From positions 1-64,000 of the forward strand of contig NZ_AOGW02000011.1 in the NCBI RefSeq assembly GCF_000332495.1: a stretch of 64,000 bases of DNA. The letters are read 5' to 3'. The DNA is from Leptospira terpstrae serovar Hualin str. LT 11-33 = ATCC 700639. Its GTDB lineage: Bacteria > Spirochaetota > Leptospiria > Leptospirales > Leptospiraceae. The first letter of the stretch is position 1. The number at the start of each line of letters is the position of its first letter. The notes under the pieces are model-generated. The model was not told the DNA's origin. It saw nothing but the letters and a program-made list of their open reading frames with translations, and made no database searches. The position numbers and the translations under genes are program-made. Below, piece after piece: positions 34,243 to 44,256 of this stretch.

Positions 34243-35149
34243 CGAAAGCTCCTAATCGTTTGGCAATCATAAGATAGACCATCATAATGATAATTGGAAT
34301 TACTGAAAATGCAGCCGCCAACGGGATGTTACCTGCCGTTCCCTGATGGGTATAAACTGCCATACCAATAAAATAACTAGAATTTCCAATGATGGTTGGA
34401 ATGATATAATCACCTAACGTAAGCGAGAAGGTGAAGATTGAACCTGCCACCACTCCAGGAAATGCCAATGGCAATACAACTTTGCGAAAAGTTTGAGCAG
34501 GTCCTCCCCCTAAATCAGAAGAGGCTTCGAGTAAAGACTTAGGTATCCGCTCCAAGGATGCTTGGATAGGAAGAATCATATAAGGAAGCCAAATATAAAC
34601 AAAAACTAAAAACATTCCAATGTAGGAGAAAGACAATGAAGTCCCCCCGATTACAGGAAGTGCAAGAATTGCATCCAAAAGATGCATGAGTCCAAGTTCT
34701 TGCAAACACCATGTAAGAATTCCTTCCTTTGCCATAATGAGTTTCCAGGAATAAACTTTCACTAGATAACTGGACCAAAGTGGCAACATAACTCCTAAAT
34801 AAAGAATGGGTTTTAGTTTTGGTCCCGCATACATTGCCATAAAGTAAGCAATCGGGAAGGCAATGATGGCACTAACAACGGTGACAGTAAAAGCCATTGT
34901 TGTGGTACGAATGATGATATCCCAATTTGTCCTTTGGCGAAATAAATCATAATAGGATTCTAATGTAAATTCTCGTTTGATCACTCCCGAGAAAGAATCA
35001 ATAGAGAAAAAACTTTGGATGAGAAGAGTAAAGAGAGATCCCAGATATACAACGCCTAACCAAACAAGAAGTGGCGCAAGTAACAAAAATATCGCAAGTC
35101 CCTTTCGATAGAAAAGAAATGTAAAAAACTTATCAAAGGTAGTTGTCAT
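34232..35149 (-). CDS. potB: Spermidine/putrescine ABC transporter permease PotB
   Basis: A 305-residue permease with about six membrane segments. The EAA loop reads LLEASSDLGGGPAQTFRKVVLPLAFPGVV (about residues 215-245), and the earlier part (ITRTTTMAFTVTVVSAIIAFPIAYFMA, LWSSYLVKVYSWK) is typical of the PotB branch. It lies 10 bases downstream of potA and overlaps potC, so translation is coupled. Substrate is inferred from the operon as a whole. Confidence 0.88.
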   Translation of the reverse strand: MTTTFDKFFTFLFYRKGLAIFLLLAPLLVWLGVVYLGSLFTLLIQSFFSIDSFSGVIKREFTLESYYDLFRQRTNWDIIIRTTTMAFTVTVVSAIIAFPIAYFMAMYAGPKLKPILYLGVMLPLWSSYLVKVYSWKLIMAKEGILTWCLQELGLMHLLDAILALPVIGGTSLSFSYIGMFLVFVYIWLPYMILPIQASLERIPKSLLEASSDLGGGPAQTFRKVVLPLAFPGVVAGSIFTFSLTLGDYIIPTIIGNSSYFIGMAVYTHQGTAGNIPLAAAFSVIPIIIMMVYLMIAKRLGAFDAL

Positions 35150-35159
35150 TTACAAATCC

Positions 35160-36185
35160 TTAAAGTAAGTGCATGTCAGAGTCTTTCCAACCCACTAACA
35201 CTTCTGATCCAACCGCTATGTGTTCTGCAGAAATTTTAAGATTTTGTGTGGAAGCAATGATACGAGAACCATTCGGTGTTTCAAAATGCATTTTGGAAGT
35301 GGCTCCCGAATACACTTGGCTTTTTAGAATTGCTTTGAAAGTTCTATATCCAGTGGAATGGTTGTCCTCTTTAGCATTTGCAAAGACATGAACTCGTTCA
35401 GGGCGTATCATTCCTTTCCCTGATTGTCCAGTCAGACGATTGGTTTCCTCCAAGGATAGAATATTGGAAGTTCCAACAAAGTTAGCAACAAATTCTGTTT
35501 TAGGCCGATCGTATAACTCTTCTGGAGTTGCGATCTGTTCCACCTTACCTTTGTTAAATACAGCGATACGATCTGACATGGAAAGTGCTTCCTCTTGGTC
35601 ATGAGTGACAAAGATAAAAGTAATCCCCACTTCTTTTTGGATAGCTTTGAGCTCCAATTGCATTTCTTCTCTGAGTTTTAAATCAAGAGCACCCAGCGGC
35701 TCGTCGAGAAGTAGTACTCCGGGGCGATTGATAAGTGCTCTTGCGAGTGCAATCCTTTGCCTTTGCCCACCAGATAGTTCTGATGGTTTTCGATTTCCCA
35801 CATCGGGAAGGCGAACCATAGAGAGCATTTCTGCTACTCTTTGGTTGATTTCCTTTGTTGTATGTTTTTTAATTTTTAATCCATAACCTACATTTTCTGC
35901 TACAGTCATGTGAGGGAATAATGCATAGTCTTGAAAGACGGTATTCACATTTCTTTTGTAAGGTGGGATGCCTGTGACATCAACACCTTCCAAAAGAACC
36001 CTTCCCGAAGTCGTATCTTGAAATCCTGCCACCATACGGAGGCAGGTTGTTTTTCCTGACCCAGAAGGGCCTAACATCGAAAAGAATTCACCTTTTTTTA
36101 TCCCGAAGGAGACATCATCCACCGCTATAAATTGGTCGAATTTCCTTGTAACATTTTGAAATTCAACATCGTAAACTTGGTCCAT
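35160..36185 (-). CDS. potA: Spermidine/putrescine ABC transporter ATPase PotA
   Basis: About 341 residues. The ABC part has Walker A GPSGSGKTT, Q-loop FQDYALFPHM, signature LSGGQRQRIALARAL, Walker B VLLLDEPLGALD and the switch THDQEEAL. A C-terminal TOBE-like domain (about 240-341; GMIRPERVHVF) follows, as in PotA and MalK. I chose the ATG at 36185 because AAGGAGAGGGA lies directly before it; an in-frame ATG at 36206 gives 7 extra residues. It powers the PotBC channel with PotD as binding protein. Confidence 0.9.
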   Translation of the reverse strand: MDQVYDVEFQNVTRKFDQFIAVDDVSFGIKKGEFFSMLGPSGSGKTTCLRMVAGFQDTTSGRVLLEGVDVTGIPPYKRNVNTVFQDYALFPHMTVAENVGYGLKIKKHTTKEINQRVAEMLSMVRLPDVGNRKPSELSGGQRQRIALARALINRPGVLLLDEPLGALDLKLREEMQLELKAIQKEVGITFIFVTHDQEEALSMSDRIAVFNKGKVEQIATPEELYDRPKTEFVANFVGTSNILSLEETNRLTGQSGKGMIRPERVHVFANAKEDNHSTGYRTFKAILKSQVYSGATSKMHFETPNGSRIIASTQNLKISAEHIAVGSEVLVGWKDSDMHLL

Positions 36186-36219
36186 TCCCTCTCCTTCAGA
36201 ACTCATGTGATGTTAGGAA

Positions 36220-37389
36220 TTATTTACTTCCAATGATGGAAATATAATCTTCAGCCCATTTTTTGTAAGGTATACATTTTCTTCCACCGGAACAATCTTC
36301 TTTTGGAGTTCTCCAGAATGAGATTTTTTCGAAGTTGTTGAAACCATTAATGGCACAACCAGTGTCCCCAAGAAGAGCATTTCCTTTACAAGCAGAAGGA
36401 ACGGAAGGAACTGATCCAAACCAAGAAGCAAGGTCACCCTGAACTTTTTGCGAAAGTGAATGTTCTAACCATTTGTATGCACAGTTCACATGTTTTGAAT
36501 CTTTGTGTAACATTGTGCTGTCTGCCCAACCAGTTGCACCTTCTTTTGGAACAACAGAAGCTACAGGTTGTTTTTCACCTACGAGAAGGTTTACTTGGAA
36601 TGGCCAAGTAGAAGAAGCAACAAGTCCTTCTTTTTTAAAGTCATCCACTTGTACCATTGCATCATGCCAATACTTTGGAACTAATTGTCTTTGTTTTTTT
36701 AAGAGTTCAATGACAGCATTGTATTGTTTTTCATCCAATTCATAAGGATCTTGGATTCCCAGTTCTGGTTTTGATTGTTTTAAATACAAAGCAGCATCTG
36801 CAATATAGATTGGACCATCAAACGCTTGTACTCGGCCTTTGTTTGATTTTCCGTCAGCCAATACTTGTTCTTCAAAAACAACATTCCAACTAGTGGGAGC
36901 TTTTTTGAAAACTTTAGTATTGTACATAAGTACGTTTGGACCCCATTGGTAAGGTACACCGTAATGTTTTCCTTCCACTGTATGCCAAGGAGCATTTTGC
37001 AAACGAGAATCTACATTTTTCCAACTAGGGATAAGGTCAGTGTTAATTTCTTGAACCTTTCCACCGGCAACTAATCGAAGGGAAGCATCACCAGATGCAG
37101 TAACAAGATCAAACCCACCTTCATTCATGAGTGCTACCATCTCATCAGATGTAGCGGCAGTTTTTACATTGACTTTACAGCCACTATTTTTTTCAAATTC
37201 AGTGACCCAGTCGTATCCTTTGTCTGTTTCACCACGTTCAATGTACCCCGGCCAAGCTACGATGGAAACTTCTCCCTCGCCTTGTCCGATTTCGGAAACC
37301 TTTGTTTCTTTTTTGCCGCAGGCAACCGCAAACGCGATCGCAAGAACTGCTGCAGAAAAAACCACTCGTTTGTATGAATCGAATTTCAT
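36220..37389 (-). CDS. potD: Polyamine ABC transporter substrate-binding lipoprotein (PotD-like)
   Basis: A 389-residue extracytoplasmic binding protein. The signal ends in AVACGKK, cysteine 24, a good lipobox. The rest is the type-2 fold of the PotD/PotF group: VSIVAWPGYIERG, EKNSGCKVNVKTAATSDEMVALM, FDLVTASGDASLRLV, YGVPYQWGPNVLMYNT and the C-terminal CAYKWLEHSLS. WPGY and the acidic contacts fit polyamine binders, but the exact amine cannot be told. First gene of the operon; the divergent gab genes suggest putrescine. Confidence 0.85.
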   Translation of the reverse strand: MKFDSYKRVVFSAAVLAIAFAVACGKKETKVSEIGQGEGEVSIVAWPGYIERGETDKGYDWVTEFEKNSGCKVNVKTAATSDEMVALMNEGGFDLVTASGDASLRLVAGGKVQEINTDLIPSWKNVDSRLQNAPWHTVEGKHYGVPYQWGPNVLMYNTKVFKKAPTSWNVVFEEQVLADGKSNKGRVQAFDGPIYIADAALYLKQSKPELGIQDPYELDEKQYNAVIELLKKQRQLVPKYWHDAMVQVDDFKKEGLVASSTWPFQVNLLVGEKQPVASVVPKEGATGWADSTMLHKDSKHVNCAYKWLEHSLSQKVQGDLASWFGSVPSVPSACKGNALLGDTGCAINGFNNFEKISFWRTPKEDCSGGRKCIPYKKWAEDYISIIGSK

Positions 37390-37528
37390 AAACCTATGTG
37401 CTCCTGGTTTTACTTATGTCAGTGATTTAGATACCAAAAACCCAAAATTAAGCAACCACTTCCTAGGTTTTCAAAAAAAAGGTAGGAATTTTTAGTAGCT
37501 GTTATTTCGATGAAAGCACAGGTTTCGT

Positions 37529-38986
37529 ATGAAATACATCAAAGACAAAGATCTTTTCCGACAAGAAAACTTCATTGGTGGGGTATGGTGCCCTGCAGAA
37601 AATAAAAAAGAAATTTTAGTACATAACCCCGCAAACGGAGAGGTGATTGGAAACATCCCTCTCTCCGGAGAAAAAGATACAGCGAACGCGATTCGTTCCG
37701 CCAAACTTGCTCTTTCCGATTGGAAATCAAGGCCTGCAAAAGAAAGAGCCGGAATTTTACGCAAATGGTTCCAACTGATGATGGACAACCAAGAAGACTT
37801 AGCTCTCATCATGACCCAAGAACAAGGGAAGCCACTAACAGAAGCTAAAGGTGAAATTGCTTATGCAGCTTCTTATATTGAATGGTTTGGCGAAGAAGCA
37901 AAACGTTCTTATGGAGATATCATTCCTTCTCACAGAAAAGATACAAGAATCCTGGTATTAAAAGAGCCAATCGGTGTGGTAGGAACCATCACACCTTGGA
38001 ATTTTCCTGCAGCCATGCTTGCAAGAAAAGTAGCACCGGCACTTGCAGCAGGTTGTACTGTTGTTTCTAAACCGGCAGAACTCACTCCCTACTCTGCACT
38101 CGCCATGGCCGTTCTTGCTGAAAGAGCAGGACTTCCCAAAGGAGTATGGAACGTGTTAGTGGGGGATCCCATAGCCATTGGAAAAGCAATATTAGAAAGT
38201 AAAGAAGTTCGTAAACTGAGTTTCACAGGTTCCACAAAAACTGGAATTTATCTTATGGAAAAATCAGCTGCCACCTTAAAAAAACTCTCACTGGAGTTAG
38301 GTGGGAATGCACCCTTCATTGTTTTTGAAGATGCAGACATTGACGAAGCTGTGAAAGGAGCCATGCTTTCTAAATATAGAAACACAGGACAAACTTGCGT
38401 TTGTGTGAACCGTTTCCTTGTCCAAACCTCCGTTGCCGATGTGTTCGCCAAGAAGTTGTCAGAAAAAGCTAAAGAACTTGTGGTAGCCAATGGAATGGAA
38501 CCGAATGCCCAACAAGGCCCGCTCATTAACGATGCCGCCCTGGAAAAAGTAAAATCACATATCCAAGATGCAGTCTCCAAAGGTGCCAAAATTCTAACTG
38601 GAGGAAAAGAACATACCCTCGGTGGAAATTTTTTCCAGCCTACGGTCCTTTATCCAGTCAACTCTTCTATGGTAGTAACCCAGGAAGAAACATTTGGACC
38701 TGTGTCTTGCATCCAAACTTTTCAAACTGAAGAAGAAGCCATTCAGTTAGCAAATGATACCGATTTTGGACTCGCCTCTTATTTGTATACAAAGGATATG
38801 GCGAGGCTTTTTAGAGTCGCCGAACAACTAGAATACGGGATGGTGGGAATTAACGAAGGATTAATCTCTTCAGAACAAGTCCCGTTTGGGGGCGTAAAAT
38901 TTTCCGGAATGGGACGGGAAGGTTCCAAATACGGACTCGATGATTATACAGTAACCAAATATCTCTGCCTCGGAGGAATCACATGA
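37529..38986 (+). CDS. gabD: Succinate-semialdehyde dehydrogenase
   Basis: A 485-residue aldehyde dehydrogenase. Catalytic residues are visible: Glu256 in LELGGNAPF and Cys290 in [18 protein letters not shown] and [17 protein letters not shown] are in place. The pair of neighbouring cysteines at the active site (CVC) and the pattern around [14 protein letters not shown] are typical of the GabD group, which oxidises succinate semialdehyde to succinate with NAD(P). It is divergent from potD with about 140 bases between, and its stop overlaps the gabT start by 4 bases. Confidence 0.88.
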   Translation: MKYIKDKDLFRQENFIGGVWCPAENKKEILVHNPANGEVIGNIPLSGEKDTANAIRSAKLALSDWKSRPAKERAGILRKWFQLMMDNQEDLALIMTQEQGKPLTEAKGEIAYAASYIEWFGEEAKRSYGDIIPSHRKDTRILVLKEPIGVVGTITPWNFPAAMLARKVAPALAAGCTVVSKPAELTPYSALAMAVLAERAGLPKGVWNVLVGDPIAIGKAILESKEVRKLSFTGSTKTGIYLMEKSAATLKKLSLELGGNAPFIVFEDADIDEAVKGAMLSKYRNTGQTCVCVNRFLVQTSVADVFAKKLSEKAKELVVANGMEPNAQQGPLINDAALEKVKSHIQDAVSKGAKILTGGKEHTLGGNFFQPTVLYPVNSSMVVTQEETFGPVSCIQTFQTEEEAIQLANDTDFGLASYLYTKDMARLFRVAEQLEYGMVGINEGLISSEQVPFGGVKFSGMGREGSKYGLDDYTVTKYLCLGGIT

Positions 38987-40272
38987 CGGGCAATCAAAAA
39001 CAAACCAACCAAACTCTATGGGAAAGAAGACTCGCAAACGTTCCGAGAGGTGTTACAACCGCCTATCCAGTGTTTGCCGAAAAAGCAAAAAATGCAGAAA
39101 TTTGGGACATTGAAGGAAAACGATTTATCGACTTCGGTGGTGGAATTGGTGTTCAAAATACAGGGCACTGCCATCCTAAAGTCGTTGCTGCTATCCACAA
39201 ACAAGTGGACCAAGTTTTACACACTGCCTTTCAAATAATGCCTTATGAGCCTTATATCGTCCTTTGTGAAAAACTAAATGCCAAGTCACCGATCGAAGGT
39301 GGAGCCAAAACCATTCTTTTTTCTTCAGGAGCAGAAGCCTTAGAAAATGCAGTGAAAATCGCAAGGGCTGCTACTGGACGACCAGGAATCATTAGTTTTC
39401 TTGGTGGGTTTCACGGACGAACAATGATGGCACTTGCTCTCACAGGGAAAGTAGTACCTTATAAAAAAGGATTTGGTCCTTTCGCAAGTGATGTTTATCA
39501 CATTCCTTTTCCTATGGAATATCATGGTGTCACTGAAGACGATTCCATCAAAGCTTTGAACAATTTGTTTAAGGCCGACATTGATCCTTCTCGTGTAGCA
39601 GCCATTGCCATTGAACCCGTGCAAGGGGAAGGTGGATTCTACATTGCTTCTCCTAGTTTTCTAAAAAAACTAAGAGCCATTTGTGACGAACATGGAATTC
39701 TACTCATTGCCGATGAAGTTCAGTCTGGGTTTGCAAGAACAGGGAAACTCTTTGCCATTGAACATTCTGGAATCAAACCAGACCTCATCACAACAGCCAA
39801 ATCACTCGCAGCGGGTATGCCACTTTCTGCTGTGATTGGAAAAACTTCCATTATGGACTCAGTAGAACCTGGGGGACTGGGTGGAACCTATGCCGGAAAC
39901 CCCGTGGCTTGCGCTGCAGGAATCGCGGTGATGGATCTAATCGAAGAAGAAGGAATTTTAGAGAAGTCAGTCAAACTCGGCAAAATGTTAATCGCCGAAC
40001 TCAATGAAATCAAAAAATCTTACCCTCATATTGGCGAAATACGCGGGTTAGGTGGTATGGTGGCATTTGAACTTGTAGAAAATGGTGATGCGAACAAACC
40101 ATCAGCAGATTTAGCAAAAAAACTCACAACCAAAGCATTAGAACATGGTCTTGTCCTCCTCTCTTGTGGTGTGTATGGAAACGTGATAAGAATTCTTGTT
40201 CCCATTACCGCAGAAGAGTCCATCGTAAAAGAAGGACTTTCTATCATAACAAAATCTTTAAAGGAAATTTGA
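38983..40272 (+). CDS. gabT: 4-aminobutyrate aminotransferase (class III, PLP)
   Basis: A 429-residue class III aminotransferase. The PLP lysine is Lys273 in TTAKSLAAGMPL; other marks are GGGIGVQNTGHCHPKV, SSGAEALENAVKIAR, FHGRTMMA, EPVQGEGGF, and DEVQSGFARTGK. It should move the amino group of GABA to 2-oxoglutarate, giving succinate semialdehyde for GabD. A putrescine aminotransferase (PatA) is a close relative, so activity on putrescine cannot be excluded. It is coupled to gabD by a 4-base overlap and followed 6 bases later by a second aldehyde dehydrogenase. Confidence 0.88.
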   Translation: MTGNQKQTNQTLWERRLANVPRGVTTAYPVFAEKAKNAEIWDIEGKRFIDFGGGIGVQNTGHCHPKVVAAIHKQVDQVLHTAFQIMPYEPYIVLCEKLNAKSPIEGGAKTILFSSGAEALENAVKIARAATGRPGIISFLGGFHGRTMMALALTGKVVPYKKGFGPFASDVYHIPFPMEYHGVTEDDSIKALNNLFKADIDPSRVAAIAIEPVQGEGGFYIASPSFLKKLRAICDEHGILLIADEVQSGFARTGKLFAIEHSGIKPDLITTAKSLAAGMPLSAVIGKTSIMDSVEPGGLGGTYAGNPVACAAGIAVMDLIEEEGILEKSVKLGKMLIAELNEIKKSYPHIGEIRGLGGMVAFELVENGDANKPSADLAKKLTTKALEHGLVLLSCGVYGNVIRILVPITAEESIVKEGLSIITKSLKEI

Positions 40273-40278
40273 GCGAGT

Positions 40279-41724
40279 ATGAAAGAATTTAAACTTTGGA
40301 TTGATGGGAAATGGACCAACTCAAACGGCGGAAGCCTTATGGACATCGAAGACCCAGCGACCGGTAAAAAAATTGCCAAAGTCATAGATGCAAGTAAGGC
40401 CGATGTAGATAAAGCTGCCAAAGCAGCTCATAAAGCTTTTTATGATGGAAGATGGTCTGGAATCACACCGGCAGAACGCTCTAAAGTACTTTGGAAATTG
40501 GCTGATCTTTTAGAAGAAAAAACCAAAGAATTTGCAAAAGCAGAATCGTTAAATGCCGGAAAACCTTACAAAAACTTGAGTTTGGCGGGAGATATCCCCT
40601 TTGCTATCGATAACATTCGTTTTTTTGCCACAGCGGCTCGCGATGTACATGGAAGTCGTGCAAACGAATACCAACCAGGATACACATCCATCCTCCGTCG
40701 AGAGCCTGTAGGAGTAATTGGGCAAATTGCTCCTTGGAACTACCCTCTTCTTATGGCAGTTTGGAAATTTGGACCAGCCCTTGCCGCTGGTTGCACCGTC
40801 ATATTAAAACCAGCTCCAGGAACTCCAATCACCTCTCTCATGTTAGCTGAACTTACAAAAAAAGCAGGAATCCCGGATGGAGTGATCAATATTGTTACCG
40901 GTGGCAATGCCACAGGCCAAGCCATTGTGGACCACCCTCTTGTACGAATGGTTTCTCTTACCGGTTCTACGGGAACGGGAAAAAATATTATGAAGTCTGC
41001 TTCCGATTCCTTAAAACGTGTGCATTTGGAACTTGGAGGGAAGGCACCTCTACTCGTATTTGATGATGTAGACATCAATCTTTTTGCCACAAAAGCTGCG
41101 TTTGGTGCTACTTGCAACTCAGGCCAAGATTGTACTGCAGCCACAAGAATCCTTGTTCCCAAAACCTTACAGAAAAAAATTACCGACGCTGTTGTGGATG
41201 TTATGAAATCAGTAAACGTAGGAGATCCTTTCAACGACAAAACAGAAATGGGTCCTCTGATTTCCGCCGTCCACCGCGAGAGAGTTTTAGGTTTTATGGA
41301 CCGTGCCAAAAAACAAGGGGCCAAAATCCTAACCGGAGGTGTGATTCCCCAAGGTCTTGGTAAAGGATATTTTTTTGCACCCACAGTCATCACTGATGTG
41401 AAACAAAACTTTGATGTAGTACAAAATGAAATTTTTGGACCAGTACTTACCATCCAAGCTTACGAAAAGGAGGAAGAAGGTATCAAACTCGCAAACGATG
41501 TAGCTTATGGACTTGCTTCTTCCATTTGGACAAAGGATGTAGCACGTGCTATGCGAGTTGCAAAACAATTGGAATTCGGAACAGTTTGGGTCAATGACCA
41601 CTTACCACTGGCTTCCGAAACTCCTCACGGTGGTTTCAAACAATCGGGATTTGGAAAAGATTTATCGATTGAGTCCGTAGGAGACTACTTAATCACCAAA
41701 CATGTAATGGTGGGTGGAGTTTAG
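40279..41724 (+). CDS. Gamma-aminobutyraldehyde dehydrogenase-like enzyme
   Basis: A 481-residue aldehyde dehydrogenase. The catalytic Glu251 (HLELGGKAPLLVFDD) and Cys285 (NSGQDCTAATRI) are present. The NSGQDCTA motif, the D at the position before Cys and the ending KQSGFGKDLSIESVGDY are typical of the PatD/YdcW betaine-aldehyde-like branch, which makes GABA from 4-aminobutanal. This fits the gene order after gabD and gabT and the polyamine importer on the other strand. Betaine aldehyde is another possible substrate. Confidence 0.8.
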   Translation: MKEFKLWIDGKWTNSNGGSLMDIEDPATGKKIAKVIDASKADVDKAAKAAHKAFYDGRWSGITPAERSKVLWKLADLLEEKTKEFAKAESLNAGKPYKNLSLAGDIPFAIDNIRFFATAARDVHGSRANEYQPGYTSILRREPVGVIGQIAPWNYPLLMAVWKFGPALAAGCTVILKPAPGTPITSLMLAELTKKAGIPDGVINIVTGGNATGQAIVDHPLVRMVSLTGSTGTGKNIMKSASDSLKRVHLELGGKAPLLVFDDVDINLFATKAAFGATCNSGQDCTAATRILVPKTLQKKITDAVVDVMKSVNVGDPFNDKTEMGPLISAVHRERVLGFMDRAKKQGAKILTGGVIPQGLGKGYFFAPTVITDVKQNFDVVQNEIFGPVLTIQAYEKEEEGIKLANDVAYGLASSIWTKDVARAMRVAKQLEFGTVWVNDHLPLASETPHGGFKQSGFGKDLSIESVGDYLITKHVMVGGV

Positions 41725-41806
41725 TTCCTCTTTACCAAATAAAAACTGTCGGATGGATCGCTTTGGAACAGACCCAAAGTGCCTCCGATGGTGATTGTAT
41801 TAAAGG

Positions 41807-42496
41807 CTAAACTAAAGCTGCTTGTTTTAAAAAATCTTTGAATGTATCAATGTCTTTTGTAAAAAATACGGGTTTCGGTGCCTTTGTATCCTTCAAAAGA
41901 AAAACAATCCCTTGGTTATGAAGGACCACCTGTTCTAATTCATCTGGGGTATAGGTATAAGTGACATTACCCGAATGAAATAAAAATTTCCCATTTTCCT
42001 CTCGTAAACTCCCAGAACCAATTCTTTTGAAATTTTTAAGTCCGTCTTCCATCGAATCAATATCAGAAGACTCTTCACCAAACGTAAGTTTACCGGAGTA
42101 ATCCAAAAACAAAGTACCTTCAATTTGGAATCTACTTTCTTTAGGTGCTGGTGGCTCTTGTTCCAAACTTCCATCCATTGTGGGGAGCAAAACTTCGGAT
42201 TTTTGGACCACTGAAGGTGTCACTTCTTCTGGCAGAGAATATGAAATGTGGCGATCATCGGAAATCGCACGTTCCTTTCGGATTCGTTCATCCAATTGGG
42301 GTGAAACCGAAGGACCTTGTGGCATTCTGTACTGGCTTTGTGTCTGTGGTTTTCGCGATTGGTATGCCGTAGGTTTCGATTTCTGCGGGGATAGGGCTAC
42401 GTACAAAAAACATAGGACACCCACAAGAATCATAGCAAATGCAGCAAACAACATACTACCTATATTATCTTGCCAAACGACGAATCCCTTGATCAC
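41807..42496 (-). CDS. Unknown membrane-anchored protein
   Basis: A 229-residue protein with one membrane segment (about residues 13-35, SMLFAAFAMILVGVLCFLYVAL), a basic, glutamine- and proline-rich linker (about 36-85) and a globular C-terminal part beginning SRFQIEGTLFLDYSGKLTFGEE. I recognise no family. The C-terminal part (KRIGSGSLREENGKFLFHSGNVTYTYTPDELEQVVLHNQGIVFLL) looks like a beta-rich PH-like or similar small domain. It is divergent from the PpiD/SurA-like gene; 43 bases separate them. Confidence 0.5.
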   Translation of the reverse strand: MIKGFVVWQDNIGSMLFAAFAMILVGVLCFLYVALSPQKSKPTAYQSRKPQTQSQYRMPQGPSVSPQLDERIRKERAISDDRHISYSLPEEVTPSVVQKSEVLLPTMDGSLEQEPPAPKESRFQIEGTLFLDYSGKLTFGEESSDIDSMEDGLKNFKRIGSGSLREENGKFLFHSGNVTYTYTPDELEQVVLHNQGIVFLLKDTKAPKPVFFTKDIDTFKDFLKQAALV

Positions 42497-42539
42497 ATTT
42501 TTTCTTTACAAGGGTTTCGGAAACGGAAACGCTTCCTTT

Positions 42540-43781
42540 ATGTTCGAAGAAGAACCCTCTACCCTCAAAGAAAAAATCTATCGTACGATTATTGCTCTCT
42601 TTTTATTCATTTTAGTCGGAACCCTGATCATAACCTTTTTACCTGGTGATGCAGAACAAAGCCTTATGGGTGCCATCACAGGCCAAAATTCGACCAAAGC
42701 GGGAACTATTGCAGGAAGAAGTATTCCTGTGGATTACTTCAACGCTGCCAAACGCGATTGTTATTACCGATACCAACAGTATGGTCGGGAAACAGCGCAA
42801 AATCCCGAACTTCTCAATTCTTGTGCCTATTCCACAGTTAGGGAAATCTATATAGCTAATGACATTGCCACTTCTGTTGGTTTCCAAGTTTCCGAAATCA
42901 GCATCAAACGGGAGATGTCCAAACAAGCTCGTGAAGTGCATAAAGAATCTGTTTCCCAAGCCGGATACGGAGAAGAAGACTCTCGTTCTCTCACAGAAAT
43001 TTACCAACAAATCTACCGGTCAGCGCCGATGAATTACCGAATTGATTCTGCAACTGGTTCTGCCCTTTTTCCTAACTTTTTGGAACAACCACTTTCCCCC
43101 ACCGAAAACGAAGCGGAACTAGAAGACGAAGCAAAAAGAGCCAAAATTTCTTTTCGAATTGTGGCCATTTCCGAAGTCAATCTTCTTAATGCCGTGGAAG
43201 CCAAAATCAATATTTCCGATGCAGAACTAATGAAAGAATACGAGAAAGAAAAGAAAGAAGGAACTCTCTCAAAAGATCCTTCGGGAAACTTTGTCAGTTT
43301 CGAATCAAGAAAACCTCTTTTGCTTTCCAAGATGAAATTCGATCGTAAAAGAAAAGAAGTAGAGTTATGGAAGGGTCGTATCGCCGCTAAAGTTTCAGAA
43401 CCCAATGCTCTAGAAGCCATTGCTGGGGAAACTTTACAACCCATAGAAACTGTATCTAATGTTTCTTTGTCTGACTTAAAACTAGTGACTTCCAACCGTG
43501 GAAATAGCTACCGTTTGGCGAACTCTGCTAAGTTTTGGGAAACCCTCGCTAACGATCCTTTTAGCAAAAAAACCGTTGTGGGTCCTTTCTCGGACAACGA
43601 CAAACAGGTTTATGTGGAATTTGGTGCACTTACCTACGGACAAACCACAGCGAAAAAACCGGCAGACCAGGCGACAGATTTTCTGAAACAAAGGCAACTT
43701 CTTAGCTTTTTTCTTGAAATAAACCAGTCCCTAGCAGCAGAATACAACGTAGAGAAAAAAGGCCTTCTCTCTTTAGAATAA
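42540..43781 (+). CDS. PpiD/SurA-like chaperone lacking an obvious PPIase domain
   Basis: About 413 residues from the ATG at 42540; a longer open frame upstream overlaps the divergent gene and is not used. Residues about 13-37 are one membrane segment (TIIALFLFILVGTLIITFL). After it comes AGRSIPVDYFNAAKRDCYYRYQQYG, resembling the SurA/PpiD N-terminal entry, then KISFRIVAISEVNL..VEAKINISDAELMKEYEKE, as in PpiD. No parvulin signature was found. It is probably a periplasmic folding helper. The cheX gene begins directly after its stop. Confidence 0.6.
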   Translation: MFEEEPSTLKEKIYRTIIALFLFILVGTLIITFLPGDAEQSLMGAITGQNSTKAGTIAGRSIPVDYFNAAKRDCYYRYQQYGRETAQNPELLNSCAYSTVREIYIANDIATSVGFQVSEISIKREMSKQAREVHKESVSQAGYGEEDSRSLTEIYQQIYRSAPMNYRIDSATGSALFPNFLEQPLSPTENEAELEDEAKRAKISFRIVAISEVNLLNAVEAKINISDAELMKEYEKEKKEGTLSKDPSGNFVSFESRKPLLLSKMKFDRKRKEVELWKGRIAAKVSEPNALEAIAGETLQPIETVSNVSLSDLKLVTSNRGNSYRLANSAKFWETLANDPFSKKTVVGPFSDNDKQVYVEFGALTYGQTTAKKPADQATDFLKQRQLLSFFLEINQSLAAEYNVEKKGLLSLE

Positions 43782-44246
43782 ATGCAAATTAAAGCCGACT
43801 TCATCAACCCGTTCCTGGAAGCAGCCACCATCGTTTTTCGCGATGTGTTACAACAGGATCTCATCCGAGGAAAAATCGGGATTAAGGACTCACCAGCTCC
43901 AAGTCACGAAATCGCAATTATCATTGGTGTAGTGGGTTCCTTTAGTGGTGAAGTGGTTTATAGCATGAACCTAGATGCTGCGTACAAAGTGTCCCGCAAA
44001 CTTGTGCCAGGTCTTTCCGATGAGGATGTAAAAAACGAATACAAAGACATCCTTGGTGAGATCGCCAACATGACTACCGGTAATGCGATGAATATTTTTA
44101 CATCTGCTGGCCAATCGGTGGAAATCACAACGCCAAACATCCAAGAAACGAATAACACTTCTGTTCGGTTTAACAAAAAACCAACACTTTCCATCAACTT
44201 ATATTCTAAGTTTGGACGTATCGAAGTGAATGTCGCAATTGCATAA
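43782..44246 (+). CDS. cheX: CheX-like chemotaxis phosphatase
   Basis: A 154-residue protein of the CheC/CheX/FliY fold. The catalytic helix is visible as YKDILGEIANMTTGNAMN (ExxxN pattern, about residues 85-102), and the start VDFINPF.EAA..VFRD fits CheX. In spirochaetes CheX dephosphorylates CheY-P. Its ATG follows the upstream TAA directly, with no gap, so translation probably continues by reinitiation. No other che gene is adjacent. Confidence 0.8.
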   Translation: MQIKADFINPFLEAATIVFRDVLQQDLIRGKIGIKDSPAPSHEIAIIIGVVGSFSGEVVYSMNLDAAYKVSRKLVPGLSDEDVKNEYKDILGEIANMTTGNAMNIFTSAGQSVEITTPNIQETNNTSVRFNKKPTLSINLYSKFGRIEVNVAIA

Positions 44247-44256
44247 CCATTTATTC

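Noticed and set aside
40740..41453. A 237-codon minus-strand open frame opposite the aminobutyraldehyde dehydrogenase gene.
   Set aside because: Fully overlapped by a conserved dehydrogenase on the other strand, with no domain of its own.
41761..41779. Hairpin ctttgg-7-ccaaag after the aldehyde dehydrogenase gene.
   Set aside because: Short stem and no T-run, so not reported as a terminator.
42180..42539. Upstream extension of the PpiD/SurA-like frame (about 120 codons).
   Set aside because: It lies opposite a real minus-strand gene and reads as antisense; the membrane segment starts just after the ATG at 42540.
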